Positions 1 through 8,912 of a stretch of DNA of 64,000 nucleotides are shown here, in pieces; positions within the stretch are counted from its first letter, which is position 1; every line of letters starts with the position of its first letter. A program made the position numbers and the translations under genes. The notes beneath the pieces are model-generated. The model ran no database searches. It saw nothing but the letters and a program-made list of their open reading frames with translations, and had not been told where the DNA came from. Origin of the DNA: Haemophilus parainfluenzae (GTDB taxonomy: Bacteria; Pseudomonadota; Gammaproteobacteria; Enterobacterales; Pasteurellaceae); the NCBI RefSeq assembly GCF_014931375.1, contig NZ_CP063117.1:1364501-1428500 (forward strand). The letters are read 5' to 3'.

Positions 1-387
1 GCAAATATTGGCGGTAAATTGCCAAATCGTCAGGCTTTAGCAATTGGCGTATTGGCTTTTGTGGTTGCTGCACTTTATACCATTGCGGTATTGATTATTC
101 AGCCATACTGGTTATTTGTTGAAATCGGTTTCTTTGCCATGTTGTTATTAATGGGTATTACTTTCCCTGCGATTTCTACTTTAGCGATGGAAAGTGAGCG
201 TCAATATGCAGGTAGTGCTTCTGCATTATTAGGTTTTGCCCCCTTCTTCTTAGGTGGCGTAGTCTCTCCGCTAGTGGGTATCGGCAATATTTTCTATTCA
301 ACTGCGTTAGTGATTTTAGCTTGTGGAGTATTGGGACTTGCTATCTATTGGTCGATTCGTCATAAAATCCCAACTTTAGCAGAGTAG
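1..387 (+). CDS. Bcr/CflA-type MFS drug efflux transporter, C-terminal part
   Basis: The reading frame is open from base 1, so the gene starts outside the window and only about 128 C-terminal residues are present. They form four hydrophobic segments separated by short polar loops, with a motif ASALLGFAPFFLGGVVSPLVG typical of the last helices of Bcr/CflA 12-helix proton-coupled exporters. The family expels drugs such as bicyclomycin or chloramphenicol from the inner membrane; the substrate here cannot be told from the fragment. It converges on aroA, and a shared terminator hairpin lies between them. Assignment to the Bcr branch is moderately sure; membership of the MFS is likely. Confidence 0.75.
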   Translation, partial: ANIGGKLPNRQALAIGVLAFVVAALYTIAVLIIQPYWLFVEIGFFAMLLLMGITFPAISTLAMESERQYAGSASALLGFAPFFLGGVVSPLVGIGNIFYSTALVILACGVLGLAIYWSIRHKIPTLAE

Positions 388-426
388 AGAGAAGTGCGGC
401 CATTTTTGATGGTGTTTTAAAAAAGA

Positions 427-456
427 AAAAGGCGAACATCCATTTGTTCGCCTTTT
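427..456. terminator. Bidirectional terminator between the efflux gene and aroA
   Basis: Perfect 11-bp arms (427-437 and 446-456) read AAAAGGCGAAC and GTTCGCCTTTT around an 8-nt loop. The A-tract on one side and T-tract on the other let it work for both convergent genes. Confidence 0.85.
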
Positions 457-467
457 GTTATTCAGTT

Positions 468-1766
468 TTAGCTTCGAACACTTAATTTTTCAAATTCGTC
501 GAAGAATGTTGGGAACGTTTTAGCCGTACATTTGGGATCTAAAATCGTGACAGGTGTATCTGATAATGCAATCAAGGCGAAGCACATTGCCATGCGATGA
601 TCGTTATAGGTCTCAATTTCGGCATGCTTAAATTGGGAGAGCGCAAGTGGTTGAATTCGAATAAAATCTTCACCTTCTTCAACGTCTGCACCGACTTTTC
701 GCAATTCAGTCGCCATTGCAGCAAGGCGATCAGTTTCTTTCACACGCCAGTTATAAATATTGCGAATAACGGTTTCACCTTTTGCAAATAAGGCGGTTGT
801 GGCAATCGTCATGGCTGCATCAGGAATGTGGTTCATATCCATATCAATGCCGTGGAGCTCAGCTTGTTCTGCTTGAATAAAATCTTCACCCCAAGTTATT
901 TTAGCGCCCATTTTTTCTAGCACATCGGCAAATAGGCGGTCGCCTTGAATGGAATGTTTGCCAATTCCTGTCACTTTTACGTTGCCTTTAATTGCGGCAG
1001 CGGCAAGGAAATAAGAGGCAGATGAGGCATCACCTTCTACCATGTATTTACCCGGTGAGACATAGGATTGGTTACCTTTCACCTTAAACACTTGATAATC
1101 TTGATTTTCAACCGAAACACCAAAATCTTTCATCATGGCGAGAGTGATATCAATATAAGGTTTTGAGACTAGATCACCTATAATATGGATATCTAAATCG
1201 CCTTCAGCAAGTGGTGCAGCCATTAAAAGTGCGGTCAAAAATTGAGAAGAAATTGAACCGTCAATTTCAACTACGCCACCTTTAATCCCTTGATTGCGAA
1301 TTGCAAGCGGTGGGTAGCCGTCATTTTCTAAATAACGAACATCGGCACCCGCTTGAAGAAGCGCATCAACCAAATGTTTGATTGGGCGCTCTTTCATACG
1401 AGGTTCACCAGTCAAAATAACTTCGCTTTCTGTTTTGCCTTTTAAACAAAGCGCTGCTGTTAAAGGACGCATGGCCGTACCGGCATTACCGAGAAAAAGT
1501 GATAAGCCATTTTCAACCTGAAATGCACCGCCTAAGCCTTCAACTTTGCAGCAAGTTTTGTCTTCAGATAGTTGGTAATTCACCCCTAACGCTTTGAGGG
1601 CGTTTAACATATGGCGAATGTCATCACTGTCTAATAGGTTAGTGACGGTTGTGGTGCCTTTAGCCAATGCAGCTAATAATAATGCACGGTTTGATAAGCT
1701 TTTCGACCCCGGTAAGTTGATTTCACCTTCAATACGGGAAATTGGTTCTAACGTGATCGCTTTCAT
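468..1766 (-). CDS. aroA: 3-phosphoshikimate 1-carboxyvinyltransferase (EPSP synthase)
   Basis: A cytosolic enzyme that joins shikimate-3-phosphate and phosphoenolpyruvate to make EPSP, the sixth step of chorismate synthesis. The 432-residue length is normal. The substrate-binding start [13 protein letters not shown] gives K22, S23 and R27. The loop GNAGTAMRP (93-101) is the class I, glyphosate-sensitive form, and YNDHRMAM near the C-terminus is the conserved PEP-site motif. The ATG overlaps the purU stop by one base (TAATG), so the two are translationally coupled. Their joint operon feeds aromatic amino acid and one-carbon pools. Assignment is firm. Confidence 0.97.
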   Translation of the reverse strand: MKAITLEPISRIEGEINLPGSKSLSNRALLLAALAKGTTTVTNLLDSDDIRHMLNALKALGVNYQLSEDKTCCKVEGLGGAFQVENGLSLFLGNAGTAMRPLTAALCLKGKTESEVILTGEPRMKERPIKHLVDALLQAGADVRYLENDGYPPLAIRNQGIKGGVVEIDGSISSQFLTALLMAAPLAEGDLDIHIIGDLVSKPYIDITLAMMKDFGVSVENQDYQVFKVKGNQSYVSPGKYMVEGDASSASYFLAAAAIKGNVKVTGIGKHSIQGDRLFADVLEKMGAKITWGEDFIQAEQAELHGIDMDMNHIPDAAMTIATTALFAKGETVIRNIYNWRVKETDRLAAMATELRKVGADVEEGEDFIRIQPLALSQFKHAEIETYNDHRMAMCFALIALSDTPVTILDPKCTAKTFPTFFDEFEKLSVRS

Positions 1767-2602
1767 TACAAGACCACCGTTTTGTTTTTATAGACAAAAA
1801 TACGATCGTGTAAGGCAAGATCAAGTGCACGGCTTAATACGGTTTTTTCCACATCACGCCCCGCACGCATCATGGCATCGGCAGAGTAGGTGTGATCCAC
1901 ATTAATCACATTTTGCATAATGATCGGACCTTGATCTAATTCATTGTTAATGAAGTGAGCTGTTGCACCAATAATTTTTACGCCACGTTCATAGGCTTGT
2001 TGATAGGGTTTGGCACCAATAAATGCCGGTAAGAATGAATGGTGAATATTAATCACACGATTTGGATAACGCGCCACGAATTCTGGATTTAATACACGCA
2101 TGTATTTTGCTAAAACAATGTAATCAGGTGCATATTCATCAATTTTTTCAGCCAGTAATTTATCGTGTTCCACACGAGTGAGCCCTTCATGACTGACACA
2201 ATGGAATGGAATATCAAAGCGTTCAACCAATTCGCGTAAATTATCGTGATTCCCAATGACAGCCGCAATTTCTACATCTAATGCACCGTAGTAATTTTTC
2301 ATTAAGATATCACCTAAGCAGTGCGCTTCTTTGGTGACTAAAATCACGATACGTTTACGTTTTGCACTGATTAGGCGGCAATTTGTCCCTGCCGGCAAAC
2401 TATAATTTAAGTCAGCTAACAAAGTTTCTTCATTAAAAATGCCTTCCAATTCGGTGCGCATAAAGAAATGCTTTGTTTCGAAATCAACGAACTCATTATT
2501 GTGAAGGATATTTAATTGATGTTTGTAACAAATGTTGGTGATTTTGGCGATTAAACCTTTATCATCCGGACAGTCGGTCAGTAATATTTTCTTTTCTAAC
2601 AT
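1766..2602 (-). CDS. purU: Formyltetrahydrofolate deformylase
   Basis: Hydrolyses 10-formyl-tetrahydrofolate to formate and tetrahydrofolate, balancing one-carbon pools and supplying formate. The 278 residues show an N-terminal ACT-type regulatory domain (about 1-80, starting [18 protein letters not shown]) and a C-terminal formyltransferase fold. The latter carries [17 protein letters not shown], which holds the catalytic His region of the PurN/PurU family. It is the first gene of a two-gene unit with aroA. Formate released here is also the substrate of FdhF elsewhere in this window, but a functional link is only speculation. Confidence 0.96.
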   Translation of the reverse strand: MLEKKILLTDCPDDKGLIAKITNICYKHQLNILHNNEFVDFETKHFFMRTELEGIFNEETLLADLNYSLPAGTNCRLISAKRKRIVILVTKEAHCLGDILMKNYYGALDVEIAAVIGNHDNLRELVERFDIPFHCVSHEGLTRVEHDKLLAEKIDEYAPDYIVLAKYMRVLNPEFVARYPNRVINIHHSFLPAFIGAKPYQQAYERGVKIIGATAHFINNELDQGPIIMQNVINVDHTYSADAMMRAGRDVEKTVLSRALDLALHDRIFVYKNKTVVL

Positions 2603-2621
2603 AATGAATATTTTGCAAGAT

Positions 2622-2655
2622 AAATAAAAAAAGAGAACCCATAAAAATGGGTTCT
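2622..2655 (-). terminator. Terminator downstream of hns
   Basis: Perfect 9-bp arms AGAACCCAT (2634-2642) and ATGGGTTCT (2647-2655). On the minus strand they are followed by a T-rich tract (2622-2632 as A on the plus strand). It closes hns and lies in the purU upstream gap, so purU-aroA must have its own promoter or depend on read-through. Confidence 0.8.
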
Positions 2656-2673
2656 ACATAATCGATAATAGAA

Positions 2674-3078
2674 TTAGATTTCAAAAGAAGCTAAAGAGGC
2701 ACCTTTATCTAAGGCCTTTTGAATCACACGAGGTGTGCGACCTTGACCAGTCCATGTTCTTTCTTGACCCGTTTCATCAGTATATTTGTATTTTGCTGGG
2801 CGAGGTTCACGTTTTTTACGAATTGAAGAAGGTGCAATACCAATAATTGCCGTTAATTCTTCTGCCGTGATACCTTCTTGTTTAATTAATTCTTTATATT
2901 TTGCGATACGCGCACGACGCTCTTGTTCCGCTTGTTCAATTTCAGCTACTTGAGCACGTTTTTCTTCAACAGCAGCTTGTAATTTTAAAAGTGAACTTTC
3001 AGCTTGTTCTAATGTTAAATCGCGTACAGCGGCACGTAAACTACGAAGGTTAGTTAAACCTTTTGTTAATTCGTTCAT
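2674..3078 (-). CDS. hns: H-NS family nucleoid-associated protein
   Basis: A DNA-bridging silencer of AT-rich DNA. The 134 residues have an N-terminal helical, charged dimerisation/coiled-coil part (about 1-65), a linker, and the C-terminal DNA-binding domain. That domain contains the AT-hook-like signature TWTGQGRTP at 108-116, a near-exact match to the H-NS consensus. The start ATG has a good ribosome site (GAGGAC, 5 bases upstream). It is monocistronic with its own terminator. It could equally be called StpA-like, but a single copy with this motif is normally annotated hns. Confidence 0.95.
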   Translation of the reverse strand: MNELTKGLTNLRSLRAAVRDLTLEQAESSLLKLQAAVEEKRAQVAEIEQAEQERRARIAKYKELIKQEGITAEELTAIIGIAPSSIRKKREPRPAKYKYTDETGQERTWTGQGRTPRVIQKALDKGASLASFEI

Positions 3079-3616
3079 GATGTCCTCTTTTTATGTGTGT
3101 GAATGCTTAATTATTTTAGGGAAAACAATAATAACGAAAATAATATATTTGGTAAATATTAATTCGCCTAAATTAAAGAATTAATTGGTCTGATCTCATC
3201 ATACTCCATATTATGGAGTGACGTATTTTCTATATTATTGCAATCGTTTGCTCGTAAAACCGTATAACAATAAATTAACAATTCAATAAGTGATTTCAAA
3301 TTAAAGAACAGATTTTGGGGAAAGTGTAAGATTTTATTGGTAATTTTATCCATTTTAATGTAATCTTTTCTCATCCTATACAACAGTAGAGGTGCGGTCA
3401 TTATAAGTATTCTCCTGGAGTGGATAGCGTTGAAGGGAAAGGAAAGGAATGATTGCCGAAATCGAATAGGCGTCATCTTATTCGGTTGGTCACGTCTTCG
3501 AAAGGAACGTGACTGTCATAGTTTTTGTGTATTAACTATGGAGCGCTACGGTTCGGTCTGGTCATCATTGTGTCTTTTCTTGCCGTTGTCTCCATTAAAT
3601 TATTAGGTATAACTTA
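3079..3616. other. 538-bp intergenic region: hns promoter side plus lysine riboswitch leader
   Basis: The part near hns (3079-3380) is AT-rich and must hold the divergent promoters. The right half holds the lysine riboswitch and the start-codon hairpin listed separately. An open frame on the minus strand (3168-3476) lies across the riboswitch and is not believed to be a gene. Confidence 0.8.
3386..3549 (+). promoter_or_regulatory. Lysine riboswitch (L-box)
   Basis: The segment starts with the conserved GTAGAGGTGCG (3386-3396), contains the GAAGGGAAAGGAAAGG core and ATTGCCGAAA, and ends with GGAGCGCTAC. GTAG (3386-3389) pairs with CTAC (3546-3549) to close P1. Further stems are CGAATAG/CTTATTCG, GTCACGT/ACGTGAC (3489-3495, 3507-3513) and CATAGTT/AACTATG (3517-3523, 3534-3540). 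These are the layout and sequence blocks of the LYS element described by Rodionov and colleagues. It precedes an NhaC-family transporter, a known lysine-riboswitch context in this group. Lysine binding should lower expression of the transporter. Confidence 0.93.
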
Positions 3617-3621
3617 ATGGA
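3591..3621 (+). promoter_or_regulatory. Hairpin sequestering the transporter start codon
   Basis: TCCATTAA (3591-3598) is perfectly complementary to TTAATGGA (3614-3621), which contains the ATG at 3617. The candidate ribosome site AGG sits in the 15-nt loop. No U-tailed terminator was seen between the riboswitch and the start, so this hairpin is the best candidate for a translational expression platform. How P1 formation would toggle it is not resolved. Confidence 0.5.
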
Positions 3622-5137
3622 ACTAGTCGATTATTCTTCATCTATTTATTCAATTATTCCCGCATTACTTGCAATTATTTTAGCAATTGCAACTCGTCGG
3701 GTTTTGGTGTCCCTCAGTGCTGGGATTATTGTCGGTGCGTTAATGTTGGTTGATTTCAATCCATTGAATGCGCTCATTTATTTAAAAGATAATGTTGTGG
3801 CATTAGTTTATAGTAGCGAAGAAGGCATGAATTCAAATATGAATATCGTGTTTTTCTTAGTTTTACTTGGCGTATTGACCGCACTTTTAACGGTGTCAGG
3901 CAGCAACCGTGCGTTTGCTGAATGGGCACAAAATAAAATTAAAGGTCGTCGCGGTGCGAAATTATTAGCGGCATCTTTAGTGTTTGTGACATTTATCGAT
4001 GATTACTTCCATAGTCTTGCTGTAGGTGCGATTGCACGTCCAGTTACTGATCGTTTCAAAGTTTCTCGTGCAAAATTAGCGTATATTCTAGATTCTACTG
4101 CTGCACCAATGTGTGTCATGATGCCAGTATCAAGCTGGGGGGCATACATTATTACTCTCGTAGCAGGTTTATTGGCGACATATTCTATTACCTCTTATAC
4201 CCCAATGGGTGCATTCGTTGCCATGAGTTCAATGAACTACTATGCGATCTTCTCATTATTGATGGTATTCTTTGTGGCTTATTTCTCATTTGATATTGCA
4301 TCAATGGCACGCCATGAAAAATTAGCGATGGAGCGCGATTATAAAGAAGAAGTCATTGAAGGTGTGAAAGGTAAAGTTCGCAACTTAATTTTACCGATTT
4401 TAGTCTTAATTACCGTCACAGTTTTTATGATGATTCATACGGGGAGTGAAGCCTTAGCAGCAGATGGAAAACCATTTAGCCTCTTAGGTGCATTTGAAAA
4501 TACAACAGTAGGTATTTCGCTTGTTGTTGGTGGTTCAAGTGCGGTTGCTATGTCAACATTATTGATTATTCTTGAGCGTCAAGTTTCTTTACAAGAATAC
4601 GGAAAAGCGTGGATTGCCGGTATTAAATCTATGTTAGGTGCAATTGCAATCCTATTCTTTGCTTGGACAATCAATAAAGTAGTGGGTGATGCACAAACCG
4701 GTAAATACTTATCTTCTTTAGTGAGTGGCAGCATTCCAGTTCAATTTTTACCAGTGATTTTATTTATCCTTGGTTCAGCAATGGCATTCTCAACAGGGAC
4801 AAGCTGGGGGACATTTGGCATTATGTTACCAATCGCTGCGGCAATGGCGACTAACTCAGCACCAGAATTATTACTTCCTTGTTTGTCTGCAGTTATGGCT
4901 GGCGCAGTATGTGGCGACCACTGTTCACCGGTTTCGGATACAACTATTCTGTCGTCAACTGGCGCAAAATGTAACCACATGGATCACGTCACCACACAAT
5001 TACCTTATGCTGCAACTGTCGCAACAGCAAGCGCTGTAGGCTACATTGTGGTAGGCTTTACAGAATCAGGTTTAGCTGGATTTGTGACAACAGCAGTTGT
5101 TTTAGTAGCTTTAGTGTTTATCGTGAAAAAACGTTAA
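3617..5137 (+). CDS. NhaC-superfamily transporter, predicted lysine importer
   Basis: A 506-residue inner-membrane protein with about 11-12 hydrophobic helices and the NhaC-superfamily features FIDDYFHSLAVGAIARPVTDRF and SFSTGTSWGTFGIMLP-type loops (here AFSTGTSWGTFGI), plus GDHCSPVSDTTILSSTG. By sequence alone it would be called a Na+/H+ antiporter. The lysine riboswitch in its leader indicates instead the lysine transporter of the NhaC superfamily, called LysW in comparative-genomic work. Substrate is therefore inferred from regulation, not from the protein. It is monocistronic and ends at a strong terminator shared with cls. Confidence 0.85.
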   Translation: MELVDYSSSIYSIIPALLAIILAIATRRVLVSLSAGIIVGALMLVDFNPLNALIYLKDNVVALVYSSEEGMNSNMNIVFFLVLLGVLTALLTVSGSNRAFAEWAQNKIKGRRGAKLLAASLVFVTFIDDYFHSLAVGAIARPVTDRFKVSRAKLAYILDSTAAPMCVMMPVSSWGAYIITLVAGLLATYSITSYTPMGAFVAMSSMNYYAIFSLLMVFFVAYFSFDIASMARHEKLAMERDYKEEVIEGVKGKVRNLILPILVLITVTVFMMIHTGSEALAADGKPFSLLGAFENTTVGISLVVGGSSAVAMSTLLIILERQVSLQEYGKAWIAGIKSMLGAIAILFFAWTINKVVGDAQTGKYLSSLVSGSIPVQFLPVILFILGSAMAFSTGTSWGTFGIMLPIAAAMATNSAPELLLPCLSAVMAGAVCGDHCSPVSDTTILSSTGAKCNHMDHVTTQLPYAATVATASAVGYIVVGFTESGLAGFVTTAVVLVALVFIVKKR

Positions 5138-5154
5138 GCATAAACGTGAAAAAG

Positions 5155-5186
5155 AAAGGGCGTACTGTGTGTGGTACGCCCTTTTT
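5155..5186. terminator. Bidirectional terminator between lysine transporter and cls
   Basis: Arms AAAGGGCGTAC (5155-5165) and GTACGCCCTTT (5174-5184) with an 8-nt loop, A-rich before and T-rich after. It serves both convergent genes. Confidence 0.85.
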
Positions 5187-5202
5187 GTATTTGTTATGAG
5201 AA

Positions 5203-6663
5203 TTAGAGTAATGGACTAAACAAGAAAAATAACCGCTCGATGATTCGATGATAGAAAGGACGATTGATCCATTCTTGCATATTGAGTGCAGAAGAGTTCG
5301 CTAAATAATTTTCATGGAGTGTGGCCACTTCATTGGCAAAATTACGATCTTCTACGGCAACGGTGATTTCAAAGTTAAGCAGGAAACTGCGTAAATCCAT
5401 ATTTACTGTACCAACGAGCGCGAGCTTATTATCGATTAACACACTTTTTGTATGGAGAAGCCCAGCTTCAAAATGATAAATTTTGACACCTGCTTCGAGT
5501 AAATCATCAAAGAATGTTCGACTTGCCCAACGAACCATCAAGGAATCATTGTTTTTAGGTAAAATGAGCGTGATATCAACGCCACGGAATGCGGCAATAC
5601 GTAATGCTTCAGCAATATTGTGACTTGGCACAAAGTAAGGTGATGTGATCACAATGCTTTCTCTTGCTGCATAAATAACCGTTGCAAGAGATTGCGCAAT
5701 TAAATCATCCGGGAACGCGGGGCCACTCGCAATAACTTGTACAGAATGGGTGTCATTATCGTCAATTTCAACAAGGGGACAATTTGGTAATAACAGGGGT
5801 AATTCTTCTGTCGTTTCAATTTCCCAATCCCAAGCATGTAAGCTGTTTAAAATTGGTGAAACAGGGCCGTTGATTCTCACCATCACGTCGATCCAATTGC
5901 CTACGTTGCTATCTTGTTTGAAGAAATTCGGATCCACCATATTCATACTGCCTGTGTAGGCAATTTGATTATCGATGATGATGATTTTACGATGTTGGCG
6001 TAAATCAATTCGGCTGAAGAACATCCGGAATAAATTTACATGTAGCGCTTCGGTAATTTCAATGCCTTTTGCTCGCATTTCTTTACAAACAGGGCTTTTC
6101 AAAAAAGCATTACTGCCAACGGAATCGAGTAAAAGACAAACTTTTACGCCACGTTGCACGGCTTCTTCTAACGCTTGTTTCACTTCATTAATCATGCCAT
6201 CATTGCTCCAAATATAGAACACCATATTAATGGAATGATGTGCTTGTTGAATATCACGAATGATACTTCGAATGATGCTTTCTGGCGTGTCGAGAATATG
6301 TAATTCATTACCTCGAATGTTCGGAATACCTAAGCGGTGGTGGACTAGTTTAAATAAAGCACGATAACGAGGATCCTGGGAATGTGTAACCAGATCTTTT
6401 TGTTCTGACAGTTGCTGAAGCCATTGGGTATATTTAGGTTTTAACAGTTGAAAGGCTTTGGCTCGGCGCGTACCGAGTTTAATCTCACCAAAAATTAAAT
6501 AAGCAATAACGCCAATCAGTGGCACAAGGTAGATAATCATCAGCCATGACAACGTAGCAGAAACCGCTTGTTTTTTGACGAGTAAACGCAATGTGACAGA
6601 AATAACTGCCATCCAAATTAACACGGGAATAATATAAACCAGTATAATATGTTCAAAACTCAT
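5203..6663 (-). CDS. cls: Cardiolipin synthase (phospholipase D family)
   Basis: Condenses two phosphatidylglycerols to cardiolipin at the inner membrane. The 486 residues start with two membrane helices (about 4-27 and 37-60) followed by two phospholipase-D domains. Each domain has the HxKxxxxD motif: HRKIIIIDNQ in the first and HTKSVLIDNK in the second, each followed by the GSMNMVD/GTVNMD type stretch. The length is that of ClsA. It diverges from the pseudouridine synthase gene with only 18 bases between the start codons. Confidence 0.95.
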   Translation of the reverse strand: MSFEHIILVYIIPVLIWMAVISVTLRLLVKKQAVSATLSWLMIIYLVPLIGVIAYLIFGEIKLGTRRAKAFQLLKPKYTQWLQQLSEQKDLVTHSQDPRYRALFKLVHHRLGIPNIRGNELHILDTPESIIRSIIRDIQQAHHSINMVFYIWSNDGMINEVKQALEEAVQRGVKVCLLLDSVGSNAFLKSPVCKEMRAKGIEITEALHVNLFRMFFSRIDLRQHRKIIIIDNQIAYTGSMNMVDPNFFKQDSNVGNWIDVMVRINGPVSPILNSLHAWDWEIETTEELPLLLPNCPLVEIDDNDTHSVQVIASGPAFPDDLIAQSLATVIYAARESIVITSPYFVPSHNIAEALRIAAFRGVDITLILPKNNDSLMVRWASRTFFDDLLEAGVKIYHFEAGLLHTKSVLIDNKLALVGTVNMDLRSFLLNFEITVAVEDRNFANEVATLHENYLANSSALNMQEWINRPFYHRIIERLFFLFSPLL

Positions 6664-6681
6664 TAATTTTTGACCGCACTT

Positions 6682-7359
6682 ATGAAATTAGACATTGTTT
6701 ATCAGACGGATGATTTTATCATTATTTATAAGCCTTGTGGGCTAAGTGTGCATAAAGATCAAAGCGAAATTGGTTTAACCACTTTGCTTGCTGAGCAGCT
6801 TGGCGTGCCACAAGTCTGGCTTGTTCATCGGTTAGATAAAGTGACATCTGGTTTACTCATCTTGGCATTGAATGCTGAAAGTGCGGCTGAATTTTTCCGA
6901 CTTTTTTCCGAACATCATATCCAAAAGACTTATCTTGCACTCAGCAATCAGAAACCCAAAAAGAAACAAGGATTGCTTGTCGGGGATATGCAAAAGGCCA
7001 GAAACGGTGCCTGGAAACTTTGCCAATCGAAAGAAAATCCCGCGATTACGCGTTTTGAAAGTGTCAGTTGTGAGCCTAATTTACGATTATTTATTTTAAA
7101 GCCGCAAACAGGTAAAACCCATCAATTGCGTGTAGCGATGAAAAGCTTAGGTAGCCCCATTTTAGGCGATGCGCTTTATGGTAAAAACACTGAAAAAATT
7201 GACCGCACTTATTTACATGCTGCAAGATTGCAATTTGAATTTAAAGGTCAAGCATTTGATGTGTTTACCCCTCCGAAAGAAGGAGAGTGGTGGCATCGTG
7301 AGAACGTTCAATCTCAGATTCAAAAATTTGGCTCAGCAAATGCTGAGCCAAAGAAATAA
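6682..7359 (+). CDS. RluA-family RNA pseudouridine synthase
   Basis: Predicted to isomerise uridine to pseudouridine in rRNA or tRNA. The ATG start gives 225 residues, with the catalytic motif HRLDKVTSG (Asp52) and the C-terminal KTHQLRVAMKSLGSPILGDALYG typical of RluA/RluC enzymes. There is no N-terminal S4 domain. The small size and sequence resemble the uncharacterised H. influenzae HI_0042 type, so the target base is unknown. A USS (6673-6681) abuts the ATG and occupies the Shine-Dalgarno position. A TTG 12 bases upstream is in frame, but ATG is preferred. The last codons overlap a terminator used by the opposite strand. Confidence 0.9.
   Translation: MKLDIVYQTDDFIIIYKPCGLSVHKDQSEIGLTTLLAEQLGVPQVWLVHRLDKVTSGLLILALNAESAAEFFRLFSEHHIQKTYLALSNQKPKKKQGLLVGDMQKARNGAWKLCQSKENPAITRFESVSCEPNLRLFILKPQTGKTHQLRVAMKSLGSPILGDALYGKNTEKIDRTYLHAARLQFEFKGQAFDVFTPPKEGEWWHRENVQSQIQKFGSANAEPKK
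7325..7351 (-). terminator. Minus-strand terminator embedded in the 3' end of the pseudouridine synthase gene
   Basis: Perfect 11-bp arms TTGGCTCAGCA (7328-7338) and TGCTGAGCCAA (7341-7351) with a 2-nt loop. On the minus strand the stem is followed by a T-rich run (AAATTTTTG), so it ends the antiporter transcript. The plus-strand side lacks a T tract. Confidence 0.75.
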
Positions 7360-7369
7360 TCAATAACGT

Positions 7370-8680
7370 TTATTTCGCTAATCCGATACCCGTATAGCCA
7401 CGTTCACGCATGGTGGCTTCTTTTGATTTACGAATTAAGGTCTCAATTGTCATACCTTGTACGAGAATGGAGAATGCCACTACCGCATACGTCATACCTA
7501 AAATAAGATCGCGAACATCCATTTCTAATCCTTCAATATAAAATTGACCACTTGGAATAGAAAGCGCCATAGCGAGCGCTAATCCCCCTCGTAATGCGCC
7601 CCAAGTAAGTACTTTCATGGTGTAAGGATTGTATTTACGATAACGTTTCATGACTTGGAATGGTAACCAGACACTTGCATATCGACAGATTAAGCAAACC
7701 GGAATAGCAAGGAAAATTAAGATTAACCCTTGCCAAGACACATGAATCAATAAAATCGCTAAACCGATCAAGATAAAGAGTAAGGAGTTAAGGAAGTGAT
7801 CGATCATTTCCCAAAAGTGATCTAAATAGCGTTGGCTTTGTTGAGAAAAGCCTGTGTATCTTGTCCAGTTACCAATTAAAATCCCCGCGACAACCATCGC
7901 TAATGCACCTGATACATGTAAGAGATTAGCAAGCATAAAGCCCGCAGTGGGTACGATTAAGGTCAAAAGAATTTCTAACGAACCATCATCGGTAGCTGAA
8001 ATCAGATAATGGGCGAAGAGACCTAAAACCAATCCAAATGCAATCCCGCCTAAAGCTTCTTTAAAAAATAAATGGAGAATGCCGCTTGCTGTCGGTTCAT
8101 GACCGCCAAATGCGACAGCAAAAACCGTGGTAAAAATTACCAAGCCAATCCCATCATTAAAAAGTGATTCGCCTTCCACTTGCATAGATAAGCGTTTTGG
8201 TGCTTTTAAGTTTTTGATAATGGCAAGTACGGCAATCGGGTCATCAGGCGAGATGAGTGCACCAAATAAGATGCAGTAAATTAAATCAATATGCCAGCCG
8301 AAAAGTAAGGCAACACCATAAAGTAGAAAACCAATGAAAAAGGTGGAGGCAAGCGTAGAGAATAGAGCAAAAATGGTAATTTCCCATTTTTGATTGTTTA
8401 AGACTGGAAGCTTAATGCCCAAGGCGCCGGCAAAGAGCAAAAAGCCTAAAATCCCGTTCAATAAGAAATCTTTAAAATCAATGCGTTCGATGACGCGTGT
8501 TGCAATGTCATCCAAATTAAACCAGCCGAAATATCCCAATAACACTAGGAAAAGCGAGCCCGCCATGGAGGTGGCTGTGATGGCAATAGTATATTGGATA
8601 TTATCGTTCAGTTTACGTGTGATAAAACTGATAAGAATGGCTATTGTGGTGAGAAAACACAAGTAAGTATAAATATTCAT
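7370..8680 (-). CDS. CPA1-family Na+(K+)/H+ antiporter, NhaP-like
   Basis: An inner-membrane cation/proton exchanger for pH or salt homeostasis. The protein has about 12 helices, the CPA1 core motif ISPDDPIAVLAIIKNL (the Asp pair in the ion-binding helix), QVEGESLFNDGIGLVIF and TWGALRGGLALAMAL. All are hallmarks of the NhaP/NHE family. The start is uncertain: the frame is open to an ATG at 8839, which would add 53 residues including an extra hydrophobic stretch. The internal ATG at 8680 begins directly at the first conserved helix, so it is preferred. Neither start has a strong ribosome site. Convergent with the pseudouridine synthase gene. Confidence 0.87.
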   Translation of the reverse strand: MNIYTYLCFLTTIAILISFITRKLNDNIQYTIAITATSMAGSLFLVLLGYFGWFNLDDIATRVIERIDFKDFLLNGILGFLLFAGALGIKLPVLNNQKWEITIFALFSTLASTFFIGFLLYGVALLFGWHIDLIYCILFGALISPDDPIAVLAIIKNLKAPKRLSMQVEGESLFNDGIGLVIFTTVFAVAFGGHEPTASGILHLFFKEALGGIAFGLVLGLFAHYLISATDDGSLEILLTLIVPTAGFMLANLLHVSGALAMVVAGILIGNWTRYTGFSQQSQRYLDHFWEMIDHFLNSLLFILIGLAILLIHVSWQGLILIFLAIPVCLICRYASVWLPFQVMKRYRKYNPYTMKVLTWGALRGGLALAMALSIPSGQFYIEGLEMDVRDLILGMTYAVVAFSILVQGMTIETLIRKSKEATMRERGYTGIGLAK

Positions 8681-8877
8681 AAAATGATCCGAGTAAAGTA
8701 ATAAAAGCGCCGCCAGTATAAGCAAGTTAGTTTTATTTATAAAGTGCGTTTTTAGGAAAAATTTTAATGAGAACGAAGGGTAAAATTCATTTGATTGCAA
8801 CTGAAGCGTAATCACATTAATAGGCGTAACTTCTCCCATTACAGAGGAAAAGTGCGGTTAAGATTTCAATTATTTTG

Positions 8878-8883
8878 TATAAT
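8878..8883 (+). promoter_or_regulatory. Candidate -10 element of xthA
   Basis: A perfect TATAAT hexamer lies 30 bases before the xthA start. No clear -35 was seen at the right distance. Confidence 0.5.
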
Positions 8884-8912
8884 AGACCCAATTTTTCACA
8901 TTAGGAACAAAA

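Noticed and set aside
1594..1905. Plus-strand open frame across the aroA-purU junction
   Set aside because: Antisense to two coupled, conserved genes, without a ribosome site.
3168..3476. Minus-strand open frame of 102 codons
   Set aside because: It runs through the lysine riboswitch and the AT-rich promoter zone, has no recognisable protein features and no ribosome site.
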